Below, piece by piece: positions 11,628 to 21,648 of a stretch of 64,000 nucleotides of DNA. Every line of letters starts with the position of its first letter. The first letter of the stretch is position 1. The stretch is from Angiostrongylus vasorum (taxonomy: Eukaryota; Nematoda; Chromadorea; Rhabditida; Metastrongylidae), in contig JADANN010000468.1 of the NCBI GenBank assembly GCA_018806985.1, positions 372,001-436,000 on the forward strand. The letters are read 5' to 3'. Both the position numbers and the translations under genes were made by a program. The notes beneath the pieces are model-generated. The model was not told the DNA's origin and made no database searches. It saw only the letters and a program-made list of their open reading frames with translations.

Positions 11628-11854
11628 GGGCGCGTGTAGTGCAGTGGTCGGGGACGCCCCGCATACACATGGGATCGATTCTGGTTTCCCAGGCTCACCA
11701 AACCTTCCACAGTGGCTCGATACATCGGTAGGCCACTGCGAAGCATTGTGAAGACCAGATATGCATTCAGTCACCTCCAACGATGCTTAATGAAGTCGAA
11801 TGCCTGATACATCCCTCAGGGAATTGATCAACACCGAGACCTTTACCCTTTTTA
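11628..11854 (+). mobile_element. SINE-A copy with internal deletion
   Basis: The head GGCGCGTGTAGTGCAGTGGTCGG is followed by B-box GGGATCGATTC. The copy jumps from 'aaaccttccac' directly to 'agtggctcgatacatcggtag', missing about 50 bases of the body. It then runs normally to 'caacaccgagacctttaccc'. Confidence 0.85.
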
Positions 11855-12847
11855 TTCTTTATAATAAGAGGAATAATAATAAGATACGATGCTGTAACGT
11901 TTGTTTACTGCATATTCTTTCTTCGTGGTAGCGTATGATGTGAAATGCAGCAATGAGCTAATAATAACTTAGTTATGACTCCAAGAGCTAAATAAACGGC
12001 TGTGAACAAAACAAACAAACAAATGAAATACAAATGTCTGATCTCAAAACCAGTCAGATAAATATAACTGCTGAAAGTGAATGAAAAAAGTGAAGTGGAT
12101 AGACGAAACAAACGCAAAATGGTTACAAATACACTGTCGGTTACTGTAAATAGGGGGCTCTGTGCCCGACCCCCTCTCCACTTTTTTTTCTTGTAGGTCC
12201 ATGTCAGCAGCTTTAATATATTTTTAGTTCACTCTTTTAAATGACATTATACAGAACACTGCAATTCCGATAGAAAAAAAGTGAAACCCTTTTAAGCACC
12301 AAGGCTCTACGGATTGCGAAGGTTGTCAATAGGAACGTTGTCTAAACTAATTTGTCTCATAGTGGCTGATTGAAGCGGGTTTTCACTACGATGGTGATGT
12401 CACATGACATCTACATCAGGTGAGCATATTTCGTAAAGTCGCCTGAGACATTTCCCACTATATTGCAATCTTTCTTTTAATAATAATAAAAGGCTCACTT
12501 GTTAACGTCGAAAGGTATGAGCTTTAGTGACTTCCCTGGGGAGATGGAGCATTCGTTCGTTCGAAATAATTTCGAAGTGATTTTCACTTCGTTAGTATTC
12601 TGTGGCGCCGGACGCCCAGGAATACCAAACAAGTGGAAATAATTGACGGAATTCTTAATGTTCCTCTTTCCATTCTTCTTTCCTAAGATTGTTGTTTTTC
12701 TACTATTCTCACCAATTATGAATCATATGTGCAACACAACTAAAAAAGTGTATCACAATCCATAACAAATTTTGAAGTGAAGGTGAAGAAACAATGAAGA
12801 ATCGTTGTTGAAATCGAAGGAAAAAACTGTAAAGCGATACAAGGATT
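11855..12847. other. Unassigned sequence
   Basis: No gene was recognised. It contains a G5/C5 hairpin (AGGGGG...CCCCCT, 12151-12174) and a perfect 8 bp stem with 3-base loop, CGAAGTGA/TCACTTCG (12573-12591). Neither has a known role here. Confidence 0.45.
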
Positions 12848-13110
12848 AAGCTCGGCGTTGATCAATCTCCGAGGGGCGCGCCATGCATTCAACTTCATTA
12901 AGCATCGTTGGAGGTGATGGGATGCATATCTGGCCTTCACAATGACTCTCAGTGGCCTAAAAATGATCGACCCGGTTTGTTATCTTCCCAGAGAAGTCTG
13001 GTACCAAATTGCCGACCCCGGAAGGATGGAAGGTTTGGTGACCCTTGGGCGCAGGGGATCAATCCCATGTATATTGCAGGGCTCCCTCCGAGCACTGCGC
13101 TCTACACGTG
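12848..13110 (-). mobile_element. SINE-A copy
   Basis: An antisense copy from 'ctcggcgttgatcaat' to 'ccgagcactgcgctctacacg'. The body 'gatgcatatctggccttcac' and the reverse B-box 'gggatcaatccc' are clear. Confidence 0.85.
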
Positions 13111-13619
13111 TCCTATTAAAAACTATACAAGAAACAAAAACATGGCCTCATTAGACATAAATGTCTTTTAGATATTTTTGATCGACATTTCTAGAAAATA
13201 TGATATCAACTATGTTGTCTGCACGACTTTCCAGATATTTTTTACCTAAGTAATGATATTTTTCTGCAAATGACTGTTTGCTCGTTTGCAACTTGACGGA
13301 TGTGAATGAGCAGACCTTATCAATCAAATCACAGAAGTTCAAAATATTTACGAAAAACACAAATATGATGCCGTAAACTTGGCTCCTACTTTAAAGTTCA
13401 TCGATAACCTTCTTGTATCAATTCGCTGTGCCAAGTTTAACATAAGTGATGGAAGTGTCGTTAACGAAAATGAGAAGAAAACAACATGAAGATTAGCAAA
13501 GAGAAGAGGTCACAGTAAACCTGTATCTATGTGGTATAAGAAACAGTTGAATATGTTTTTTTATAAAAAAATATGAACAGTTTCTTTACGAAAAGCCTAG
13601 AAGAAATATATGATGCTTA
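13111..13619. other. Unassigned sequence, nothing recognised
   Basis: AT-rich, short frames only. Confidence 0.45.
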
Positions 13620-13740
13620 ACGAGTCCCTACATCGAGCAGAACCCATTGGGCTACTCTTGCACACTACAGGAAAAATGGATGACTTACTGGCGCCCTCTC
13701 GAATCACTCGACGATCAACGGGACTACAGGTGATACAGGT
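13620..13740 (+). pseudogene. RTE ORF C-terminus, second RTE lineage
   Basis: In one frame the sequence reads SSRTHWATLAHYRKNG; after a frameshift it reads YWRPLESLDDQRDYR and a stop. These are the last ~35 residues typical of nematode RTE proteins (RTHWATLARDRDEWKRYWRPLDQ.DDQRD.R). It is followed by CAGGTGATACAGGTGATAATA, a (TGATACAGG)-type 3' tail. It is a short 5'-truncated, frameshifted relic. Confidence 0.75.
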
Positions 13741-13774
13741 GATAATAAATATATAACTGTGGACCATCTACAAG

Positions 13775-13850
13775 GATCATCGGCTCTGATAAAGACGAAG
13801 ACTTTGAAAGGTTAGCCGAATAAACATCTCTATCAACCTCGTGTAAGCTC
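13775..13850 (+). mobile_element. Family C-like fragment
   Basis: TCTGATAAAGACGAAGACTTTGAAAGGTTAGCCGAA...CAACCTCGTGTAAGCTC matches pieces of the 61.3 kb copy (GTCAACCTCGTGCTAGC). The match is weak and short. Confidence 0.3.
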
Positions 13851-14565
13851 AACACTACAAACATAAATTGAATATATTGTCGACCAGAGGAAAAATGAAA
13901 AAAAACGATGAAAAGAGACGAGGAATAAGATGAATGTAAGGGATTTCAATAATATTGATATATTAAGGGAAGGATGTTCACTCTTGATGATCGTCTCTGT
14001 AGCAGTTACCTTTTCTAAACAGATTTGCAAACAACAATGATAAATGATATCAATAAAACATCATAGATCATCACAGAACGTGACTCAGCAATGTAATGTA
14101 GCTGCACGAGCAGGGCATCCCGCGTCGATCGCCAGATTATCCAGAAATATGCAAAATAAAGTAATATACGATTCTATGGATACACTTAACCCTCGCTGTG
14201 CACTTTTAGTGAGCGCAGTTTACACATAATGTGCACGTGCAACCAGTTAAAAAAGTGAGTTTTTACTTCATGCTTTGTTGTTTTTCAGAAGGTGGGTTTT
14301 TAATTTGTGTTTTATTGTTTCGCATTTCTCTGACAAATGGGCATATTTTGACCAATTGGGACCATCTTAGCACCCGGTCATCTCTGGGCTCTAGAAAATA
14401 TCGGGCCCAAGGTCTTATGTGATTCGTTTTTGTGAAGACGCACTCGACCACCTCACTTAAATATGAAGACATTTGAAAGTAATTTGAAATTAGGAGCGAA
14501 TGCTTGGCTTAAAAGTTTTACATATAGGTCCACACCTTTATTATTTTTACATCTATACAAAAACT
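13851..14565. other. Unassigned sequence, nothing recognised
   Basis: An acceptor-like GTTTTTCAG at about 14285 precedes a 44-codon frame with no recognisable domain. I do not call it. Confidence 0.4.
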
Positions 14566-14845
14566 AGCGTGTGTGGCGCAGTGGTCGGAGTCGCGCTGCA
14601 ACACAGACGTGGAGTCGATCCCCGCGCCCATAGTCCACCAAGCCTCCCATCCTCCGGGGTCAGCAAATTGGCACCAGACTTATCTGGCAGGATAGCAGCA
14701 CTGGCTCGATACATTGGTAAGCCATCGCGAGTCATCGTAAAGGCCAAATATGCATTCCATCACCTCCAACGTTGCTTAATGAAGTGTAATGCATGGCGCA
14801 TCCCGCAGAGATTAATCAACGCCAAGAGCTTTATCCGTTATTTAT
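14566..14845 (+). mobile_element. SINE-A copy, full length
   Basis: The head has A-box GTGTGGCGCAGTGGTCGG and B-box-like GGAGTCGATCCCC. It has the full body including 'tccggggtcagcaaattggc' and 'gatagcagcactggctcgatacat', and ends at 'gccaagagctttatcc'. This is one of the better-preserved copies. Confidence 0.9.
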
Positions 14846-16156
14846 TATTTATATAAAAAATTGGTAGATCAGTTATCACAGCCCCTTTCATTTAATCCCA
14901 ATATTTCTTTTTTTAGAAATAACAATGTGTCAAAGTAGGTAACAAATGTACAAATAAATCTAACCACTGAGGCCTATAAAATATATGAAAACCGGAATAT
15001 TTGCTACTCTGGAGTACAGAGCCACCTTCATCTATAGAGCGTGTTTACATTTAAGGACAAGATCACATCCCAGTAGAGGAAAACACTTGAAAAACGAAAA
15101 CAATGAAGAACTACATGTAAGGAGTGCTTTCGCTTCAACGTTGGCTTCCAGAAAAGTTGCAGTACCCACCATTGTTTGTTACTGAGCTCTTTCCATCAAG
15201 ATCACGGGAGTTTGCACTCTTCATACAAAGTGAAGGTATTAAAGAGAAAAAAGTGGTGAGGGAAATAAGAAGAAGAAGGGATACGGTATCTTGATAAAGT
15301 TATGGTTGTGTGCCAGTCTGTTTGTTTACAACGTGCCGATTTGCTCATGAAAATGTTTGCTATTCCGGTCAGAGATTAATGTTCCGTTCGATCGCCAACA
15401 ATTATGCGAAAGCCGGAAAAAATCGATATACGTCAATTCCATTACCTGAATAATAGGGAATGCTCCCTTAATTACTTCACTTAAGTGGTGCCTAATGATA
15501 AAATATTGTAACAAAAACGATCGACGTAACTTAAAGACGAAATACTGATGTGCCTTAAAAAGGGCGTAAAGTGTAAGTGTAATCTTGTTGAGTCAGATTT
15601 GACCGACCATCTCATTTCATTCTATTTTTCTGTCATGACCCTGTCACCTGTCACCTGTCACCAACAATCCTTCTGTTGATCGTCTTATGAGTTGAGACGA
15701 TCGCTACTCCAAGACCTCTCTTCAGTCATCATTCACCATGTTATATTTAGAAATGATGTCCATCAATGGTTTCTTCTCACGAGACAAACATTAAAAGCGC
15801 AATGTTTCCTTGTTTTTTTCCTATCGGGATGTTTACAAAAAAGTTCCAGCATTAGATCGATGATCGTGCAGATGACAAAAAGAGGCACTTCTTGTGGATC
15901 TAAGAGTCATTTCAGCGGCTGTTGTCGTCCAATGGTTATCGTTCCGACGGACGTATCACATGCTCTCGGCTCGTCGCTAAGTCTGCAAGCAACATAGCGT
16001 ATGTGTCAATGATCTTTGAACGTCAACAACAGCTCGAAACATGAGATTCGTTGAGATTCCCTCTCGTATTTTCATGATGCGGATTACAAAGAGCTTTCAT
16101 GTTCCCGATAACAAAGCATTTTCATCGTTTCTACATTGCGTTTAGATTTATAATCT
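14846..16156. other. Unassigned sequence
   Basis: No gene was recognised. A 7 bp tandem repeat, three copies of CTGTCAC, lies at 15642-15662. Confidence 0.45.
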
Positions 16157-16160
16157 TTAA

Positions 16161-16311
16161 CCCTTTCACGACCACGCACATTAGCTTCAGTGTATAATCT
16201 GCTGTACCTTTCGAACCGTACATCTTGATTTCAATGCGCATTGCAATTACGCTCCAATGCCACGCGGTCCGACGAACCCAATACGCGTATATGGCTGCGG
16301 TCGCGAAAGAG
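16161..16311. mobile_element. piggyBac-like MITE
   Basis: A 151 bp element with terminal inverted repeats CCCTTTCACGACC (16161-16173) and GGTCGCGAAAGAG (16299-16311), matching at 11 of 13 positions. It is flanked on both sides by TTAA (16157-16160 and 16312-16315). TTAA duplication plus C-rich ends starting CCC is the mark of the piggyBac superfamily. There is no coding capacity, so it is a non-autonomous derivative. Confidence 0.75.
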
Positions 16312-16315
16312 TTAA

Positions 16316-17221
16316 GGTAGGAGGAACAGAAACTATGGGAAGGCGTTCCCTTTACTACTTCACTAATTAAACCATGCTGTCTTATTTCCCCACAAACATC
16401 CCGGTACTTTCTACTGAGCTTTCTCTAAGCTAAATAGTTTTCAGAGCGACTTCTACGTTCAGCAGTAGGTCAATCTTTCCAGGAACACTTTCGAGATCGG
16501 GAAGTCTTCGGACAGCCTAGTTAATTTTTGGTGCTGTCAGAACGACAGTGTTAGCTCTGCCGAATTTCAATTTTCACTACCACATTATTCCCATTCTAGT
16601 TCTAGTATGACAGCTCCAAAGTTAATGATGGTTTTAGCTCGTTCAACTATTCGTGGATGATATGCCGAATATCAGAAGGATTCCGGATAATGGAGTAGAA
16701 AAATTGTAGTTCTCACACAATATTGGTTTAATGTCATGTGGTAATAATGGTACTACTATATTTACACTGTAACAGCACAATACGATCTAGTTCAAAGAGT
16801 TACTCGTAGGTTGACCTCGACTTTACCAAGACGTTTGAGAGTATTTTTCTAATGTTTGCTGAATGGATTAAAGACGAAACGAAAAACATTCACGCCAACG
16901 AGAAAAAGAAAACTGAAGGTTTCTTAAGTGTCAAGAAGGAAACGAATGAAACTCAAACAGTAAAAAACTGGAGAATATGAGGAAGCCCCATTGTGATATC
17001 CGACTAACACGGTCGTGATCCGGTAAACACGATAACCTGCTGTTATTGCTTCCTACCGTTACTGTATTTCTATGAAACGTGAAAAAGAGAACACTTCATA
17101 ACACTAAAAATAACCATCGTCGCATTGTCAGGGGATTTGCTACCAAGGTGATTATTCATATCGATGATGTCCTTGCAAGGGAGTGAGTGGAAAAGTGAAT
17201 TAGATGCATACCTTTTGCGTT
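16316..17221. other. Unassigned sequence, nothing recognised
   Basis: No recognisable coding or repeat structure. Confidence 0.45.
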
Positions 17222-17508
17222 AGACACCTGTAGCACAATGGTTAGAGGTCCCTGCAGTACTGCGTGGTCAGGCGTTGGTTCGATTCCGTGCCGTGGATTC
17301 ACCAGGACCTTCAACCTGATGTGGTCGGCAGATCGACTCCAGACGTTCCTGGGAGGACGTCAATGCTCACTGGATACACCACTAGACCACCGCGAGTCAT
17401 ATTACAGACCCAGATTTATATTCAATCACCTCAAACGATGCGTGCTGAAGTTGAATGCATCATGCATTCCTCAGCAATAGATCAACGACGAGCGCTTTAT
17501 CGCTTTAT
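17222..17508 (+). mobile_element. SINE-A copy, variant with intact pol III boxes
   Basis: A-box TAGCACAATGGTTA and a perfect B-box GGTTCGATTCC are visible. The body is diverged, but the 3' part (CAATCACCTCAAACGATGCG, GATCAACGACGAGCGCTTTATC, CTTTATCCTTTATT) is clear. Confidence 0.85.
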
Positions 17509-17890
17509 CCTTTATTACCCCCATATTGAGATTCTCTCGAAGTACGTTGCTTACATTTCTATCCGATTTATATGTATATGTACCTTTATAAATGTGCACT
17601 TATACAAATGAAAAAAACAAAGCTCATCCCACCATTAATAATAATGCGGCAATGGTGAGTATGTGTGTAACTTCACCACCATCCTCTACCTGAGCATCCA
17701 AAGAAACAACGAAAGTCGAGAAGGAGGAGCAAGAGAAAAAAGGACGATTAAGGTACAGAAGCTGTTTCATGTTTGTTGAACACTGTTTATTTCGGCCATA
17801 TTTCAAAAAAAAGACAGTGATTAAACGGTGGCGAGGAGCAGGCGATTCCAACAACATCGTATATTACGGAGGTTGATGGATCAGAAATTG

Positions 17891-18136
17891 AATTGTCGCG
17901 ACGTCTTCTCTGAGGTAACAGACAACCGTGCCTGAAACAGAAATCTTCATTGTACCCCCTAAGAGCCAACGGATAACGTTCTGACAGAAATCACTGTCAT
18001 GTCTCCTCTGAGCCGATGAGAAACCGTGGTGACAATTAAAATCACCCCCATGTCCCTTCTACACCAATGAATAACCGTACTGACAAAAGAAATCTTCGCT
18101 GTGTCCTCTGTGAGCCAACGGATGACTGCACGGCCA
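17891..18136. repeat. Minisatellite, ~50 bp unit, about five copies
   Basis: Five head-to-tail diverged units each contain GAAATC, TGT(C/A)CC.CT, GAGCCRATGRRTAACCGT and CTGACA blocks (for example units at 17940-17986, 17987-18038 and 18089-18136). Unit lengths vary from about 47 to 52 bases. The unequal lengths break any common frame, so it is unlikely to encode protein repeats. Confidence 0.75.
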
Positions 18137-18387
18137 AGTAGTTTCCGTCTTGCGTCGTTACACTTCTGTTGTCGTACTAATGTGAATTTATGAGGCATAG
18201 AATATATGTTCTAAGCAAATAGCATAAACAAGAAGGTCATTTGTGCAGAGAAATAACTAACCTATGATTTATACAGTTGAGGAGATTTGACAGACTTACT
18301 CCATTTTCATGAAGCATATTATACTATACCATTTCGTATTGAAGTATGAAGTCTAATGCAATGTTTAAACATAGAAAAACCATTCAA

Positions 18388-18652
18388 CTGTATTAATCAA
18401 TCCCTGAGGGATGCGCCATGCATTCGACTTCACTAAACGTCATTTTGAGGTAATTGAATGCATATTTGACCTTCAAAATGGCTCGCGGTGGCATACTGAT
18501 GTATCGAACCAGTGCTGCTATTCTCCCAGACAAGTCTGGTAGCAATTTTTCCATCCCAGAGGGATGGAATCTTTGCTGAGCCACGGGCGTGGAGATTGAT
18601 CCCATCTGTGTTTCGTAGGGCGCCTCCGACCCATGCGCCACAAGCGCCCTTT
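18388..18652 (-). mobile_element. SINE-A copy
   Basis: Antisense, from 'caactgtattaatcaatccctgag' to 'gggcgcctccgacccatgcgccac'. The body and reverse B-box (GATTGATCCC) are well preserved. Confidence 0.85.
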
Positions 18653-18893
18653 GTTCATTGATAGAAGTGAAAACCCAAAAAGTTTAAAATATTTCATGAA
18701 TGAGAAAAATTGCCACAAAGAATTTTTTTGTTTCTTTTGTGTCACTACGTCTTACTTCCAGCCATTTATCATCTCTTACGCTTTGATTGATAGTTCTGCT
18801 CAGAAAGAAAAAAAAACCAGAAAGCATATTCCTGGACTACAAAGTCATAATCTTACTACTGTAGTTCACACGGATAGAATAAATACATTCTTA

Positions 18894-19090
18894 ATGGCGT
18901 GTGTGGCGCAGTGGTCGGAGACTTGTATGGGAGGACAGCAGCACTGGCTCGACACATTGGTGAGCCACCGCGAGTCGATGTGAAGGCCAGATATGCATTC
19001 AGTCACCTCCAACGATACTTGATGAAGTCGAACGCATGACGCATCCCTCAGGGATTGAGCAACCCAGAGGGCTTCATCCTTTTTTATCCT
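18894..19090 (+). mobile_element. SINE-A copy with large internal deletion
   Basis: The head GCGTGTGTGGCGCAGTGGTCGGAGA joins directly to 'cttgtatgggaggacagcagcactgg', so the B-box and about 85 bases are lost. The 3' end is intact up to 'gcttcatccttttttatcc'. Without a B-box this copy should not be transcribed by pol III. Confidence 0.85.
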
Positions 19091-19582
19091 TATTGGGAGA
19101 AAAATTCAAAAGCTGCGATTTTTCACTGAAAGAAAGTGAAATAAAAAACTTAAAAGAAAAAAAGTAGAAAAAAAATGACAGAAGTACTTTTGCTTTAATA
19201 TGGAAAAAAAGCGTCAAAAAAATCCGCAGTACGACATAAAATGCAAGTGCTTGGGAAGAATGTGGTAGAAAATATTCCGGATAGTGACAAGAAAAGGGTA
19301 GAAATTTTGGAACGGATATCTTTATAACACAAAAGTATCTTAGGAGGCCAAGGTGTAGAATTTGAAAGGTAGATAGCCTGCCTACGGATAAGAAACCCCG
19401 CAAATTTCCAGCAATAGTAAGCTTTCACTATAGATTCACTTCATTACAACATTCTCAATTGTTCGGTCGACTGAGGGCAGCAATCGCTGCACGCTGCGAA
19501 AATTCTAGTCGAAAAGCAGCCAACCTCCTTTCGATTCGTAAGGAACGGCGAGTACCTTTGGTGAAGGAACGCCCCAACATAC

Positions 19583-19728
19583 CGAGATCCCACAGTAAAT
19601 TCAGGGTTAGCCAGAACACCAAACGAGTACAGATGCTCAAGTTGTAGTCGAATTCTCATGCGAACACAATCACATCTATGGATGACGGTTACAAGCAGAA
19701 CGGCGATACAAACGAAATTACTCTTCAT
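19583..19728 (-). CDS. Possible first exon of a secreted protein
   Basis: A minus-strand frame opens MKSNFVCIAVLLVTVIHRCD, which looks like a signal peptide (Lys at position 2, hydrophobic core at about 5-16, a cysteine near the probable cleavage). It continues with RMRIRLQLEHLYSF to a good splice donor G|GTATGT at 19582. Read without splicing, it would be a 94-residue ORF (19444-19728). No downstream exon was found before the SINE-A at 18.9-19.1 kb. No family was recognised, and it could be a chance ORF. Confidence 0.25.
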
Positions 19729-19840
19729 GGAACTACTGAGGCTCTAGCAGAATACGTGAGGATGAAGTATTTTAATTTCCACATCACATTACTGTGACAG
19801 CAAGTAGTTAGTAACTATTTGTTCAGTCATAGAATTAAAT

Positions 19841-20124
19841 GGAACCTCTATGAGGCAGTGGTTAGAGATGCCATTCGACACGCATGTGACCGTTGATTTG
19901 CTCCCGCGTTTCAGGCAAACCTAGTCCTCGTACTGTTCTGGATCAGCATATTGGTGCTAGATTCATTTGGAAGTAAAAAAAAACGTTGACCGGATATATC
20001 GACGGACTTCCTTAAACCACTGAGTAGTTTAGGTGTGCATTCAACTACCTACGCGAAGCTTTACGAGATCGAATACATGGCCTACTCTAACAGAATGATC
20101 AACCGTGAAGCTTTTATCCTTAAT
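19841..20124 (+). mobile_element. SINE-A, old divergent copy
   Basis: TGAGGCAGTGGTTAGAGATGCC matches the head. The 3' half is recognisable as GTGCATTCAACTACC, GAGATCGAATACATGG and GATCAACCGTGAAGCTTTTATCC. Confidence 0.6.
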
Positions 20125-20789
20125 ATTATTCAGGTAATAGGCAATGGAAAACAAACCATTCCTCGCCAGTGGGTAGTCGAAACGCTGAATTTAATACAGA
20201 AATGTTTTTTCTGGACAGAACTGACTGTAACCATTATAAATATGAATATAGTACCAGTCATTAATCACTTCTGATGCAAGACTTATAGGCGAATACTCGC
20301 AAGCTTCAGCGAAAAAAAGGTGCAGAAGTAAAAAAAAGAGCAATATAGTGAAGATGAGCCAACGAAACAAGTGCGTTGCCATCGGAAATGAGGTCATATT
20401 TCATTTAGGACGTGTCAGCTGCATGAGTGGCCAAAGCTATGAATCTTTGGCCGACAAGAGTCAGGTGTTCTCAGATCGTGTCGTAGTCCTCAATATTGTG
20501 AGTCGATTAAAAACCACTGGCCGATTGGTACTATTACCCCTGTTTTTATCATAACCTATGAAACGCAAAGAAATCAGTGAAAAAACGATTGTAATAGCAG
20601 AGATTATAATAACAGCAGTCCCCTCAATGGATTATCGTATCACGGGCAATATATGACGCTTCAAAGTATAGGAAGAGACCATGCAGTGGAAGAGACGTCT
20701 CTTCAAACTGATAGTAAAATCAAGCTGAGGAGAAGCACGATGTCGCCATCGGAAAGCCCGAACTGTGATTTCTCTTCTGTATATCTAGT
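20125..20789. other. Unassigned sequence
   Basis: No gene or repeat family was recognised. TATATCTAGT at 20780-20789 is the probable left target-site duplication of the next element. Confidence 0.45.
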
Positions 20790-20940
20790 GCCTCCCAACG
20801 GTTTACCACCTCATCGTGGCTGGGAGGTGTTCCTGGGTAACGGAGTGTGATGTACAGCGGAGGGAATCTTCCCGCAGCAGGGTCTCCGAGCTGAGAAAGA
20901 GTCCGGTGCTTCCATCACGAAGTCTAGCTAACAGTCAACC
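20790..20940 (+). ncRNA. HDV-like self-cleaving ribozyme fold, copy B
   Basis: P1 pairs CCTCCCA (20791-20797) with TGGGAGG (20821-20827) without mismatch. G20790 and U20828 extend it with the G-U wobble characteristic of the HDV cleavage site. P2 is GGTTTAC (20800-20806) with GTCAACC (20934-20940), 6 of 7 pairs. P3 is ACC (20808-20810) with GGC (20818-20820), two of three pairs, closed by loop TCATCGT, close to the HDV loop UCCUCGC. The candidate catalytic C is 20928 in AGCTA. The ~100-base insert between P1 and that C would form an extended P4, for example GTGATG with CATCAC. Assigned by inspection only. Confidence 0.7.
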
Positions 20941-21169
20941 AATACAGGGATCCACTCCTGGTATTAAAGTCGCATGGTGGCAAATCTCCCTCTGATCCAT
21001 AAGGGCTGCGACTGCCTGTGGTGGTGAAGACCTAGGGCAGACTTTGGCCAGGCTGACCTCGGGATTCCAGAGAACCACAACGGCTAGGCAGTAAATCTTC
21101 GAAAAGTGGAGATTATGCTGGGACCTGCACAACCTGTGAAGAAGGGCCATTCAACTATCAAGTATCAAG
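20790..21169 (+). mobile_element. Short non-autonomous RTE derivative, copy B (full length)
   Basis: The element begins GCCTCCCAACGG and ends in ATCAAGTATCAAGTA repeats. It is flanked by TATATCTAGT on the left (20780-20789) and TATATCTCTAGT on the right (21170-21181), a target-site duplication differing by two bases. The left boundary falls exactly at the predicted ribozyme cleavage site. The 3' ~50 bases (TATGCTGGGACCTGCACAACCTGTGAAGA) resemble the end of the RTE gene at 9819-10076. It encodes no RT, so it must depend on an RTE partner. Confidence 0.85.
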
Positions 21170-21309
21170 TATATCTCTAGTTAGCAAAATCCGCTGCGCA
21201 GTTGTGGAGTATGGTAGAGAAGAATGGAGACTTTACTCGTGATCGATCCAGTTGTGTGCTTGATGAGAAGGATTACAGATAAATAGTAGCAAAAATTTAA
21301 ATTTACAAT

Positions 21310-21600
21310 GACGGTGAATAGGGCAGTGGTTAGTGACACAGTCTATCAGGAAGCTGCCTCCATCCCCCTACCCAACGCTGTCCTCCTTTCCACGTGACAA
21401 AGCCTTGGCTCGGCTACCTCCAAGATTGCAAGGAGAATCAACTCGATCAGTATTGTATGACATCTGAAGCAGCAACCGAAAAACACGTGAAATGTTCGAA
21501 GGTTTTGGTACACAACAAATTCAAGCAAAAGGATCCAATGCAAGAAGTGCTGAGAGCCACACAGCAAATGTGATGACGGGTCATGTAAAATAAAATGAAA
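21310..21600 (+). mobile_element. SINE-B copy
   Basis: The head GGTGAATAGGGCAGTGGTTAGTG has an A-box. The 3' part (CAACTCGATCAGTATTGTATGACAT, GTGCTGAGAGCCACACAGC, GACGGGTCATGTAAAAT) parallels the 26.6 kb copy (CAGCATTCTACGACATT, GTGAAGACGGGTCGTATAAAA). Confidence 0.6.
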
Positions 21601-21648
21601 AAGATTAAAACGAAGAACAAAATCATTTTAATTTCGCATAGCAGAATC

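Noticed and set aside
12351..12422. Possible BIR-domain-like exon (WLIEAGFHYDGDV)
   Set aside because: Only about 12 residues, followed by an in-frame stop, with no cysteine/histidine zinc ligands.
17891..18136. CRISPR-like array
   Set aside because: Units are contiguous and diverged without unique spacers, and the window is eukaryotic; it is a minisatellite.
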